Assembly (NCBI RefSeq): GCF_013346665.1
Contig: NZ_JABVBB010000019.1
Span: 1 to 64,000 of the forward strand
Length of the DNA stretch: 64,000 nt
Direction: 5' to 3'
Source of the DNA: Sulfitobacter maritimus
GTDB taxonomy: Bacteria > Pseudomonadota > Alphaproteobacteria > Rhodobacterales > Rhodobacteraceae
Made by a program: the position numbers and the translations under genes. This document shows, piece after piece, positions 16,522 to 26,872 of this stretch (the first letter of the stretch is position 1; each line of letters starts with the position of its first letter). The notes under the pieces were generated by a model that made no database searches, was not told where the DNA came from, and saw only the letters and a list, made by a program, of their open reading frames with translations.

Positions 16522-17781
16522 CTATATCAGCGCCGTCGACAGCCATTCAAACCGGCTGAGCAGAACGAGGATCAGTGCCACGGCCAGCAAGAACGGCCAA
16601 AGCGAGCGCAGGATCTCCCCAGGCCGTGCGCCGCTCATCGAAGAGGCGATGTAGAGACCCACACCGACAGGCGGTGTCAAAAGCCCCAAGACAAGGTTCA
16701 AGCACATCACCACGCCGAAGTGGAAAGGGTCGATGCTGTAGTCGTTCATCGCGATTGGCAGCAAGATCGGCGTGATCAGGATCACCGCCGCGATCCCGTC
16801 GATCAACATGCCCACAAGCAGCAAGATCACATTGACGATAAGCAGGAACATGAAAGGATCGCTGGTGATCGATGTAATCAGCGCGGCGAGCTTTTGCGGC
16901 AGGGCTTCGTAGATGATCACCCAGCCAAAGACATTCGCCGCCGCGATCATGAAAATCACCATAGAGGCATTGATCGCAGTGCGCCTGAATAGGCCGAAAA
17001 TGCGCTGAGGCTTCAACTCGCCGTAGATCAACCAACCCACAAGGAATGCGATGAGCGACGCAATCGCCGCGGACTCTGTCGGCGTGGCGATGCCAAACAG
17101 GATGCCGCCGATGATAGCTGCGGGGATCAGCATCGCGGGCAAACAGGACACAAGCGCCGCCACGGCCTGCGGTGCGGTGAACCATCTGCCTTTGGGAAAG
17201 CCCTCAATCACGCCAATGACAAAGATCACCCCGGCAAAGGCGGCAAAGAGCATCAGACCCGGAAGGATGCCCGCAAGGAACATATCGCCGATGGGAAGTT
17301 GCGCCAGAACGCCATAGATGACGAACATCATCGACGGCGGAATGACAGGCGCGAGCAGCCCCCCCGCGGCTGTGGTCGCCGCAGCAAAGCCACGCGAGTA
17401 GCCTTCGCTCTCCATCTCGGGTGTCATTGCCCGCGCCATCACGGCGATCTGCGCTGTGGCAGAGCCGATAATCGCCGCCATGAACATATTTGCCAGCAGG
17501 TTGATATAGGCCAACCCGCCCCGGAACCCGCCAACAAAGACCCGTGCCGCATTGATCAGACGCCGCGTCATGCCGCCTTCGTTCATCATCTCGCCGGTCA
17601 GCATGAAAAGCGGGATTGCCAGCAGCCCGTAATTCTCCAACCCCGCAAACATCTTTTGCGCGAAGCTGTCGTAAAGCACCGTGTTGCCGCTTTCCCAAAT
17701 GTACCAGATCGCGGTGAGTGCCAGAACAAGGGCGACCGGCACCGCGATCAGGAGTTTGAAAGCAAAGACAAACGGGGTCAT
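16522..17781 (-). CDS. dctM: TRAP transporter large permease DctM
   Basis: A 419-residue membrane protein with the repeated hydrophobic helices of DctM. Signature parts are AIPLFMLTGEMMNEGG, the conserved loop with GSATAQIAVM, APVIPPSMMFVIYG and LLTPPVGVGLY near the end. The start ATG overlaps the DctQ stop as ATGA, indicating translational coupling. It belongs to an operon with 3-hydroxyanthranilate dioxygenase, DctP and DctQ, so an aromatic acid of the kynurenine route is a possible substrate (inference). Confidence 0.94.
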   Translation of the reverse strand: MTPFVFAFKLLIAVPVALVLALTAIWYIWESGNTVLYDSFAQKMFAGLENYGLLAIPLFMLTGEMMNEGGMTRRLINAARVFVGGFRGGLAYINLLANMFMAAIIGSATAQIAVMARAMTPEMESEGYSRGFAAATTAAGGLLAPVIPPSMMFVIYGVLAQLPIGDMFLAGILPGLMLFAAFAGVIFVIGVIEGFPKGRWFTAPQAVAALVSCLPAMLIPAAIIGGILFGIATPTESAAIASLIAFLVGWLIYGELKPQRIFGLFRRTAINASMVIFMIAAANVFGWVIIYEALPQKLAALITSITSDPFMFLLIVNVILLLVGMLIDGIAAVILITPILLPIAMNDYSIDPFHFGVVMCLNLVLGLLTPPVGVGLYIASSMSGARPGEILRSLWPFLLAVALILVLLSRFEWLSTALI

Positions 17782-18317
17782 GAGGCCTCCGCTTCCGGTG
17801 TCTCGCCCCGTTTTAGCACATGGGCCAACCCATGCAGGGTCGCACCAAGAGCAAAGGCCCACATCACCAGCCAGACCCAAACCTTTTTGATCCCAAGCGT
17901 GGTGGTCGGTTCGGCATAGATAAAGTTAAAGGTTGCCGCTTGAAACGCTTTGGTGTCGAAGCCCTGCCGCGCCAATTCCAAAGGAGAGAACCAGCGCCAG
18001 CAAAACCACAGCATGAGCAGCGCAAAGCCCAAGATGATCAGGTCTACCAGCTTGGCCACAACCCGGCGCAGGGGGCCGCGCAGGTTGTCGGTCAAAATCG
18101 TTACAGCAACCGCATGGCCATAGTGCAACCCCGCCGATGCGCCCAGAAAGGTCATCCATGCCATTGCATAGATCGCCAGTTCATCCACCCAAAACAGCGC
18201 CGCACCCAAGCTGCGCGTGGCCACATTCAGCAGGATCAAAACGGTAATCGCCGCCGCCAGCACAGAGGCCAAAGCCAGTTCGCAGCGCGCCCAAGTTGCC
18301 GATATGCGCCAGATCAT
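17778..18317 (-). CDS. dctQ: TRAP transporter small permease DctQ
   Basis: A 179-residue protein with four predicted membrane helices and the DctQ pattern DELAIYAMAWMTFLGASAGLHYGHAVAV. It partners DctM (overlapping start) and the DctP binding protein encoded 60 bp upstream. The central loop between helices 3 and 4 is longer than minimal DctQ proteins. Confidence 0.92.
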   Translation of the reverse strand: MIWRISATWARCELALASVLAAAITVLILLNVATRSLGAALFWVDELAIYAMAWMTFLGASAGLHYGHAVAVTILTDNLRGPLRRVVAKLVDLIILGFALLMLWFCWRWFSPLELARQGFDTKAFQAATFNFIYAEPTTTLGIKKVWVWLVMWAFALGATLHGLAHVLKRGETPEAEAS

Positions 18318-18377
18318 GCGCGCCCTTCCAAGCTAAGGCCGGGGCTGTCCTATCGACGTCCCGGCTCAGGTTTTTGC

Positions 18378-19956
<1,579 letters not shown>

Positions 19957-20097
19957 GGTGGTCCCCATTGATTGTAGCGCAGGCGTATCGCGATCAGCCT
20001 ATGCAGGTTGCGCCCACAGAAATACGAATTTCTAAGAATGCTGGTATTTGCATTCATGATATCGAACCGGTTTGCGTTCCGGATCGGTTGCCGCATT

Positions 20098-20976
20098 TTA
20101 TGCCAGCATAATCGCCGTCCCGACAAGAGCGGCGCTGCCCGCTGTCACAAGTCGCCACAGGTTGGCAGGGCGAGCGCCAGTCATCCAGCGCAAGATCATC
20201 GCCGCAAAGAAAACCTCCAGCGTGCCAAGGGTCGCAACAGTGACGACCGACGCGGTCTTGAGGGCCAGAAATTGCAGGAATTGCCCACTGCTCAGCGCGG
20301 CAGCCGTCAGCAGATGCCAGCGCCCTCGGTCAACCAGCAGTGTGCGGAGCGGAGCCTGACCTTGCCGCAGCAGTGCCGCCGCCAAAATACAGAAGCCCCC
20401 GACCAACGCCCCAACAAACGTGCCAAACGCCGCATCCGGCAAGCTCTCCAACGCCGCGCTGCGCAGGGTGTAGGCAAAGGCATAAGCCGCCGCAGACCCC
20501 ACCCCGAATGCAAGGCCGATCCGGCTGAAACTGGCTTCGTTCAGTGAGGCCGGGCGCAGATAGACCAGAACCGCCCCCGTCACAATCGCGGCCCCGGCCA
20601 AGGTCACCTCGCCCGGCCATTCCGACAGGAACAGATAGCCCAACAGCAACCCGAACACCGGGGTCAACCGCCGCAAGAGCCCGGCGATCACCGGGCCGGT
20701 GCGCTCGGTTGCTTTGAACATAAAGAGGCGACCGAACACGGTCGCCATCAGCCCCGCGAGGGCGAAAAGGGCCATGGGTCGCAGACTATCCGCAGACATA
20801 GCGCGGACAGATACAGTCCCCCAAAGCACCCAGATCAAACCGGACAGCAGGGCGGTCGCGATGACAGACAGGAACAACCCGTTGTCGCCCCGCGCGGTTG
20901 CGCGCCCTTTGGTTATGGCGACGCCGGCGAACCCATAGGCCAGCGCCGCCAAAAGCGCGTAGAGTTCACCGCTCAT
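20098..20976 (-). CDS. EamA/DMT-family permease
   Basis: A 292-residue membrane protein with about ten hydrophobic helices in two EamA repeats (about 3-130 and 150-288). DMT permeases of this type often export amino acids or metabolites. It starts 10 bp after the DapA-family gene and so is probably cotranscribed with it; a 141-bp gap separates it from the 3-hydroxyanthranilate dioxygenase gene upstream. Substrate unknown. Confidence 0.88.
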   Translation of the reverse strand: MSGELYALLAALAYGFAGVAITKGRATARGDNGLFLSVIATALLSGLIWVLWGTVSVRAMSADSLRPMALFALAGLMATVFGRLFMFKATERTGPVIAGLLRRLTPVFGLLLGYLFLSEWPGEVTLAGAAIVTGAVLVYLRPASLNEASFSRIGLAFGVGSAAAYAFAYTLRSAALESLPDAAFGTFVGALVGGFCILAAALLRQGQAPLRTLLVDRGRWHLLTAAALSSGQFLQFLALKTASVVTVATLGTLEVFFAAMILRWMTGARPANLWRLVTAGSAALVGTAIMLA

Positions 20977-20986
20977 CGCGACAGGA

Positions 20987-21940
20987 TCACAGCTTCAGGC
21001 CGCATCCTTCAAAGGCTGTTCGCGTCGCGGCTTTTTCCGCCTCGGTCAGCTCCAACATCGGGTGGCGCACGCGCCCGCCGACCTGCCCCAGCAATTCCTG
21101 CCAGTATTTGCCGTGGGCCGTTGGCTTGCCGCCGGGCTTGGTGTCGTGGATCGCGCGGCGCACCGGATCAAGACTGTCACGCACCCGCCGTGCCTCATCG
21201 AATTTACCCGCAAAGGCCAGTTCGGTGTATTCATGCATCCGCAGGTCATTCGCGGTCTGAAGCTGATAGGGGGGCGAAGAACACAGGTAGAGCTGCCAGC
21301 CCAACTCCTCGATATTGTCGAGCCATTCTGCCTCAGCTGATGTCGACACGAGGATCTTATCCCCGACCATCTTTGTCAGGCGGGCATACATCTCGCGCGG
21401 GACGGAATATTTGATCGCCATGATATTAGGCAGTTCTGCAATCCGCGCGCAGGTTTCCGGCTCCATCAGGTAGCCGCTGTCCGGGTGGCTCCACATGGCA
21501 ATGCCGATATCGAGCCGATCGCAGAGGTATTTGTAATAGTTATACAGCACCTCATCCCGGTCGCTGCAAAAGCTCAGCATCGGCGCATGGACCACCACGT
21601 AGTCCGCCCCGCAGTCCTGCGCGTGGCGGCCTAGGTCCAGCACCGTGTCAACATTCTGGTCCGAGATCGACATGATCGTCCCGGCCTTGTCGCCACATTC
21701 TTCCACAGCAATGGTCATGTTGCGCTTGCGCTCTTCGAGCGACATCGACCAGAACTCGCCCTGTTTGCCCGCGATGAAAAGTCCTTGGATTTTCAGGTCG
21801 TCGATCCAATGGCGGATATTCTTGCGCAGCCCGGCCTCGTCCAGTGCCAGATTGTCATCAAACGGGTTCAGCGCCGCCGCCCAGATGCCGCGCATGTTTT
21901 CGCGCGCATAGGCTTTGGCGTCATGTTTCGCATATTTCAT
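20987..21940 (-). CDS. Dihydrodipicolinate synthase/N-acetylneuraminate lyase family protein
   Basis: A 317-residue TIM-barrel enzyme. The Schiff-base lysine is probably K177 in NIMAIKYS. Two canonical DapA features are altered: the GTTGE motif is GKQGE (about 58-62), and the YNxP segment with the catalytic Tyr is WSHP (about 150-153). It is therefore unlikely to be true dihydrodipicolinate synthase and more likely an aldolase, lyase or hydratase-aldolase of unknown substrate. It is divergent from aspartate dehydrogenase and precedes an EamA permease. Confidence 0.85.
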   Translation of the reverse strand: MKYAKHDAKAYARENMRGIWAAALNPFDDNLALDEAGLRKNIRHWIDDLKIQGLFIAGKQGEFWSMSLEERKRNMTIAVEECGDKAGTIMSISDQNVDTVLDLGRHAQDCGADYVVVHAPMLSFCSDRDEVLYNYYKYLCDRLDIGIAMWSHPDSGYLMEPETCARIAELPNIMAIKYSVPREMYARLTKMVGDKILVSTSAEAEWLDNIEELGWQLYLCSSPPYQLQTANDLRMHEYTELAFAGKFDEARRVRDSLDPVRRAIHDTKPGGKPTAHGKYWQELLGQVGGRVRHPMLELTEAEKAATRTAFEGCGLKL

Positions 21941-22098
21941 AATGGGAACTCCGGCAGGTCATCGCGGTGGATTTACGCCACTAAAGCGCCTGTTACGGAC
22001 AAAAGCCAACGTGCAGGGTCTTATGTGGGTATTCAAAAAATCGATAACGGGCTGGCTGGAAATTCATTTATGGCTTATGCCGATTGAAGGAGTCATTT
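21941..22098. promoter_or_regulatory. Divergent promoter region, DapA-family gene and nadX
   Basis: 158 bp between two divergent starts. It must contain both promoters and is a likely target of the LysR regulator encoded at 22891. I see no convincing dyad. GAAGGAG just before 22099 is the nadX ribosome site. Confidence 0.45.
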
Positions 22099-22881
22099 AT
22101 GAAAATCGGACTGATCGGAGAAGGGGCCATCGGGCGCTACGTGACTGAAAAACTGACCGAGATTGGACTGGCACCGCAAGCGGTGCTGACCCGTCCTGCG
22201 CGTGTGCAAGGTGCTCAGGACAGTGCGGTTCTGCGCGTGGACAGTGCCGCCGATCTGCCGTCAGACATCACACTCGTCGTCGATTGCGCCGGACATGCCG
22301 CGCTGATCGAACATGGGGCCGCGATCTTGGAGCGTGGCATCGATCTCGTGACGGTCTCCATCGGTGCTCTTGCAGATCAGCAATTAGAACAGCGCCTGAA
22401 CGATGCTGCGCAGTCGGGCGGGGCGCAACTGATTTTAGCCACCGGAGCGATTGGCGCATTGGACTGCCTTCATGCCGCCCGCGTGGGCGGATTGACGCAA
22501 GTGACCTATACCGGACGCAAACCGCCAACCGGCTGGCGCGGCTCCCCGGCAGAGGACCGCATTGATCTCGACGGGCTGACCGATGCCGCGATCCATTTTG
22601 AAGGGACCGCGAGAGAGGCGGCCACCGAATACCCAAAAAACGCAAATGTCGCCGCAGCGGTCGCGCTTGCGGGCGTCGGTTTTGACAACACCACCGCCCA
22701 GCTTATCGCTGATCCAACGGTGACGTCGAACATCCACGAGATCCACGCCTCCGGTGCTTTTGGCAGCTTTCATTTCCGGATCGAAGGCACCGCCCTGCCC
22801 GACAACCCCCGCAGTTCCGCCCTTGCGGCGATGAGCGTCGTTTCCGCCGTCGAACGCCGCCGCGCTGCGATCACCACATAA
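22099..22881 (+). CDS. nadX: L-aspartate dehydrogenase
   Basis: A 260-residue NAD(P)-dependent enzyme interconverting aspartate and iminoaspartate/oxaloacetate. A Rossmann motif opens the protein (GLIGEGAIGRYV). The C-terminal DUF108 domain contains ATGAIGALDCLHAARVGG and the conserved catalytic-His region NIHEIHASGAFG. The start at 22099 has GAAGGAG upstream. It may feed quinolinate/NAD synthesis or catabolise aspartate. It is followed 9 bp later by a LysR gene, then an aldehyde dehydrogenase, which points to a catabolic setting rather than a nadABC operon. Confidence 0.9.
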   Translation: MKIGLIGEGAIGRYVTEKLTEIGLAPQAVLTRPARVQGAQDSAVLRVDSAADLPSDITLVVDCAGHAALIEHGAAILERGIDLVTVSIGALADQQLEQRLNDAAQSGGAQLILATGAIGALDCLHAARVGGLTQVTYTGRKPPTGWRGSPAEDRIDLDGLTDAAIHFEGTAREAATEYPKNANVAAAVALAGVGFDNTTAQLIADPTVTSNIHEIHASGAFGSFHFRIEGTALPDNPRSSALAAMSVVSAVERRRAAITT

Positions 22882-22890
22882 GGCAACCTC

Positions 22891-23835
22891 ATGGTCTCCA
22901 ACCACTCCCGTATCGTTGACCGCGCTCTCACCCGCCTGAAACTGCGGCAACTGCGGTTGCTGGTGAAAGTGAGCGAACACGGAAACATCCAACATGCCGC
23001 GCGGGATCTGGGCATTTCGCAACCCGCCGCGACCAAGATGATCCAAGACCTTGAGATCGACTTTGAGGTGCAGCTGTTTGAGCGCACCAATCGCGGCGTG
23101 GTCCCCACAGTCTTTGGCGAAGCGCTGATCCGCCATGGCAAACTGATCTTCGCGCAGGTGTCTAACGCGGCGCAAGAGCTTGACGATCTGAACGAGGGCA
23201 ACAGTGGGCGCGTGGTGATCGGCACCCTGCTTGCCGCCTCCCCCCGCTTGCTGCCCCGGGCGATCAACCGACTGCTGGCCGACCGCCCCAATGTCGCGAT
23301 CAAAATTGTTGAAGGTACGAACGAAGCCCTGATGCCCGCGCTGCGGTCAGGTGAGATTGACCTCATCGTCGGACGCCTGCCCAGCCACCGGCACCGGGCC
23401 AAGATCGAGCAAGAGACGTTCTTTGACGAACGGGTGATGATCGTCGCCGGAAACCAGCACCCTTTGGCGAAAGCGACGGATGTGTCGTTTGATCAGTTAA
23501 AACCCTTTGGCTGGGTCTTGCCGCCCATCGAGACAACCCTGCGCCGCCAGACGGATCAGTTCTTTATCAAACAGGGACAGTACCTGCCGAAAACGATCAT
23601 TGAATCCGTGTCCTATCTCGCCAACCGCACTTTGCTGCGGTCGCATGACCTGATCGGTCTGCTGCCGGCCCATGTCGCCTCGCTCGATATCGAAGCGGGA
23701 CTTCTGACCGCGATTGACTGGGACGTGCCCTTCGGCGGCCGCCCCATTGGCGTGTCTTACCGGGGTGACAACAGCCTCTCCCCCGCTGGTATCGCGTTCT
23801 TGGAAGCGCTCCGCGCAGAGGCCGCTGCTCTGTGA
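22891..23835 (+). CDS. LysR family regulator
   Basis: A 314-residue regulator with an N-terminal winged helix (about 15-75: LRQLRLLVKVSEHGNIQHAARDLGISQ) and a periplasmic-binding-like effector domain. The helix sequence with QPAATKMIQDLE resembles the GbpR/PcaQ subgroup. It sits between nadX and the aldehyde dehydrogenase gene in the same direction, probably controlling them and the divergent DapA-family gene. Confidence 0.9.
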   Translation: MVSNHSRIVDRALTRLKLRQLRLLVKVSEHGNIQHAARDLGISQPAATKMIQDLEIDFEVQLFERTNRGVVPTVFGEALIRHGKLIFAQVSNAAQELDDLNEGNSGRVVIGTLLAASPRLLPRAINRLLADRPNVAIKIVEGTNEALMPALRSGEIDLIVGRLPSHRHRAKIEQETFFDERVMIVAGNQHPLAKATDVSFDQLKPFGWVLPPIETTLRRQTDQFFIKQGQYLPKTIIESVSYLANRTLLRSHDLIGLLPAHVASLDIEAGLLTAIDWDVPFGGRPIGVSYRGDNSLSPAGIAFLEALRAEAAAL

Positions 23836-23849
23836 TCTCGACGGTATCA

Positions 23850-23871
23850 CGGATACGGATATCAGTATCCG
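23850..23871 (+). promoter_or_regulatory. Palindrome before the aldehyde dehydrogenase gene
   Basis: Perfect 7-bp arms CGGATAC and GTATCCG around an 8-base loop, 15 bp after the LysR stop and 70 bp before the next start. It has no T-run, so it reads better as an operator than as a terminator. Which protein would bind it is unknown. Confidence 0.4.
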
Positions 23872-23940
23872 ATCAATTCAGTTGAGACGATGGCCCCCGT
23901 CATGTGACCTTCGCCACAACATCTCATGTAAGAGGGCATC

Positions 23941-25377
23941 ATGGTCACATATCCGGAGTTAAAGCTCTATATCGGCGGCGAATGGCGGACAACAGCCAGC
24001 GACATGGCCGTGGTCAACCCAGCGACAGAGGCGGAGATCGGTCGCCTGCCCCGCGCTGAAATCTCGGACCTTGATGATGCGCTCGCCGCTGCCGAAGAAG
24101 GCTTCCGCATCTGGCGTCGGACCGCGCCGCGGGACCGTGCAGACCTGATGCTGCGCGCTGCCAAACTGCTGCGCGACCGACAGGAAGAAATCGCCCAATC
24201 CATTACCGCCGAACATGGCAAACCCTTGGCACAGGCCCGGCTGGAAGTGATCCGGGGGGCCGAGTTCATCGAATGGGACGCAGGCGAAGCGGTGCGCACC
24301 TATGGGCGCGTGATCCCCTCGGCCCACGGCGTGCGCTATGTGGTCCACCATGAGCCTGTCGGGGTCGTTCTGGGCCTATCGCCTTGGAACTTCCCGATGA
24401 GCCAACCCTGCCGCAAGATCGCCGGGGCGCTGGCGAGCGGCTGTTCCATCATCCTGAAAGCCGCCGAGGAAACCCCCGCAGGGGCGCAGCATATCGTGCA
24501 GGCCTTTCATGACGCGGGCCTGCCGTCGGGCGTGCTCAACCTTGTCTTTGGCGAACCGGCGCAGATCTCCGGCCATCTGATCGCACAAGACCCTGTGCGC
24601 CTCGTGGCCTTCACCGGCTCAACCGCCGTCGGGCGGCAACTTACCACGCTGGCCTCTGAACATATGACCCGCGTCCTGATGGAGCTGGGCGGCCATGCGC
24701 CTGTGATCGTCTGCGAAGACACGGACGTCGAGAAAGCCGCCATCAGCAGCGCGATCCGCAAGTACCGCAACGCCGGTCAGGTCTGCACGTCGCCCACGCG
24801 GTTCTTTGTGCATGAAAGCATCTATCAGACCTTCGTCGACAGTTTCGTTCAACGGGCCAAAGCGACGGTTGTGGGTAATGGTGCCGAGAGCGGGGTCGAG
24901 ATGGGGCCGCTCGCCAATGACCGCCGTGTGCCCGCGCTCTCCGCCTTGGTCGAGGACGCCCGCGACAAAGGCGCCGAAGTGCTGACCGGCGGCGCGCGCC
25001 ACGGCAACAAGGGCTATTTCTTCCAGCCTACCGTTTTGGCCAACGTGCCGGACCATGCGAATGTCATGCAGGAGGAGCCCTTTGGCCCGCTGGCTGTCAT
25101 CAACCCCGTCGCCTCGCTGGACGAGGCCATCGCGAAAGCCAATTCCACGCCCTTCGGCTTGGCGGCCTACGGCTTTACCAACCGTGCGGACTATGTGGAC
25201 CGGATGACCGATGAGGTCGAGGCGGGGAACATTTCGTTCAACACGCTAGAAGCCTCATTGCCCGAAACCCCCTTCGGCGGTGTCAAATCCAGCGGTTACG
25301 GACGCGAAGGCGGGACTGAAGGGCTAGAAAACTACATGAACGTCAAGAACGTCTCCCATAGCATGACGATCGTTTAA
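23941..25377 (+). CDS. NAD(P)-dependent aldehyde dehydrogenase, succinate-semialdehyde dehydrogenase-like
   Basis: A 478-residue ALDH of typical length. Active-site features are the Asn region SPWNFPMSQP, the general-base Glu in MELGGHAPV and the nucleophilic Cys in AGQVCTSPTR (about residue 281). The GQVCTSPTRF sequence and overall pattern match the GabD-like group, but such enzymes also act on aminomuconate or other semialdehydes. Given 3-hydroxyanthranilate and aspartate enzymes nearby, the substrate is open. Confidence 0.9.
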   Translation: MVTYPELKLYIGGEWRTTASDMAVVNPATEAEIGRLPRAEISDLDDALAAAEEGFRIWRRTAPRDRADLMLRAAKLLRDRQEEIAQSITAEHGKPLAQARLEVIRGAEFIEWDAGEAVRTYGRVIPSAHGVRYVVHHEPVGVVLGLSPWNFPMSQPCRKIAGALASGCSIILKAAEETPAGAQHIVQAFHDAGLPSGVLNLVFGEPAQISGHLIAQDPVRLVAFTGSTAVGRQLTTLASEHMTRVLMELGGHAPVIVCEDTDVEKAAISSAIRKYRNAGQVCTSPTRFFVHESIYQTFVDSFVQRAKATVVGNGAESGVEMGPLANDRRVPALSALVEDARDKGAEVLTGGARHGNKGYFFQPTVLANVPDHANVMQEEPFGPLAVINPVASLDEAIAKANSTPFGLAAYGFTNRADYVDRMTDEVEAGNISFNTLEASLPETPFGGVKSSGYGREGGTEGLENYMNVKNVSHSMTIV

Positions 25378-25414
25378 GGCGGGGAAACCCCAAAGCAGGC
25401 CTTACCTCTTAACC

Positions 25415-25452
25415 AAAAAAATGCAGCCGCGGGGAAATCCTCGCGGCTGCAT
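25415..25452 (-). terminator. Rho-independent terminator for the 25489-25785 gene
   Basis: Perfect 11-bp arms ATGCAGCCGCG (25421-25431) and CGCGGCTGCAT (25442-25452), extendable by three pairs, with a small loop. On the minus strand the hairpin is followed by T's (AAAAAA at 25415-25420 on the plus strand), so it stops transcription from the small secreted protein gene. It may also act on the convergent aldehyde dehydrogenase transcript. Confidence 0.85.
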
Positions 25453-25488
25453 CGTCATCGTCTATCGGTAGCGTAAGATCTAACCGCA

Positions 25489-25785
25489 TCAGCGGCTGTC
25501 GTTACCGGGGCCGTAGCCGCCATAGACAGGTGTGTAGTTCACTGTGTGTTCACCGTTACGGCTCGAAAATGTCGGCTCGCCAGTCTGGCCGTATTTCGAT
25601 GTATCCAGGCGCAGATCGGCTTCGCGGTCGGACAGGTCGGCGTCCCGGATGGTTTTGCCAACGCTGTAAACCACATCCGCAGAATTGCGGGTATCAAGGC
25701 GGATGTCGTCGTATTTGGTCGAGGTGTCAGCATAAACGCCAGTGGCCAGAGTTGCTGCGGCTACGGTGCTCAGAATGCGTTTCAT
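25489..25785 (-). CDS. Small secreted protein of unknown function
   Basis: A 98-residue protein with a signal peptide (MKRILSTVAAATLATGVYA, cleavage near residue 19). The mature part has two similar stretches (KYDDIRLDTRNSADV and EADLRLDTSKYGQTG), hinting at an internal repeat, and a Tyr/Gly-rich tail. GGAAGGAAAG precedes the ATG. It stands alone with its own terminator. No family is recognised. Confidence 0.7.
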   Translation of the reverse strand: MKRILSTVAAATLATGVYADTSTKYDDIRLDTRNSADVVYSVGKTIRDADLSDREADLRLDTSKYGQTGEPTFSSRNGEHTVNYTPVYGGYGPGNDSR

Positions 25786-25935
25786 GGGTCTTTCCTTCCG
25801 TATCTTAGTTTGCAAGGTCAGCGCCGTCATTGGCGCCTTCGAGACCTCATATGGGGCAAACCCGTGAAGGATATAATCCGCCGTTTTGGAATATGATTGC
25901 TTCTTATTGGGAAGCAATGACGCAGATCAGCTCTG

Positions 25936-26832
25936 CTACTGCGGTTGGCTCTTATAGTGCTCAACCAGCGTATCCACCAAGAGCCGCACCTTCGTCGAAA
26001 GATGTCGGCTGTGGGGGTAGAGCACATAGAGATCATAGGGATCAGGCTCGAAATCCTCCAAGATCCGCATGACCCGACCGCGGTTGACAGCATCACCGAT
26101 AATGACGTTCGGCACACAGGCCAGCCCCAACCCGGCCTCTGCGGCCTTCAGGCAGGCTTCGGCATTTGAGAAGCGCACCCGGCCCGTAACCCGCACCCCC
26201 TCGCTTTGATCGGCAGATGCCTTGAGCGGCCATTTCTTGGGATCGGCGAAATTGGTATCAAGGATGCAGTTGTGGGCGGTTAACTCTTCAGGCCGCACAG
26301 GCGTCCCATTGCGGGCCAGATAGTCCGGCGCGGCGACAACCGTCAGCCGCACATTGAAAAGCTTGCGCATGACAAGGCTCGACATCTGCGGACGCCCGAT
26401 CCGCACCGCAAGGTCAAAGCCATCTTCGACCAGATGCACTGCCCTGTCCGAAAAATTCACATCAAGCTCAATCTCTGGATAATCCGCCGCAAAGCGCGAG
26501 AGGATCGGGGCGAGACCGACAACGCCGAAGGTCTGCGGCACAGAGATCCGAAGCCGCCCGCGCGGGGTCTGCGAGATGTTGCGGATATCAAGGTCCAGCG
26601 CGTCATGTTCGTCCAACAAAGGCCGCAGGCGGTCGTAATAGGCCTGACCCGCCTCTGTCGGTGACACCGAACGCGTGGTCCTGTTGAGCAGCCGCACGCC
26701 CAGATCCGTCTCCAGCCGGGACACCAGTTTCGACGCCTGCCCCGAACTTGTCTTGAGCCGGTCTGCCGCGCCGATAAAACTGCCGGTCTCCATCACCGCA
26801 ACGAACATCCGGTCGCTTTCCAGTCGGTCCAT
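25936..26832 (-). CDS. LysR family regulator
   Basis: A 298-residue protein with an N-terminal winged helix (about 4-62: MFVAVMETGSFIGAADRLKTS) and a substrate-binding domain with the subgroup pattern PSGRLRIS-like TPRGRLRISVPQTFG. It belongs to the large CrgA/DmlR-type group often found beside oxidoreductases. It follows another LysR gene (26873-27790) by 40 bp in the same direction. Confidence 0.92.
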   Translation of the reverse strand: MDRLESDRMFVAVMETGSFIGAADRLKTSSGQASKLVSRLETDLGVRLLNRTTRSVSPTEAGQAYYDRLRPLLDEHDALDLDIRNISQTPRGRLRISVPQTFGVVGLAPILSRFAADYPEIELDVNFSDRAVHLVEDGFDLAVRIGRPQMSSLVMRKLFNVRLTVVAAPDYLARNGTPVRPEELTAHNCILDTNFADPKKWPLKASADQSEGVRVTGRVRFSNAEACLKAAEAGLGLACVPNVIIGDAVNRGRVMRILEDFEPDPYDLYVLYPHSRHLSTKVRLLVDTLVEHYKSQPQ

Positions 26833-26872
26833 TCTTCCCCCTCAACCCGCAGGCGCCAGCCGTGTGGCAGCG

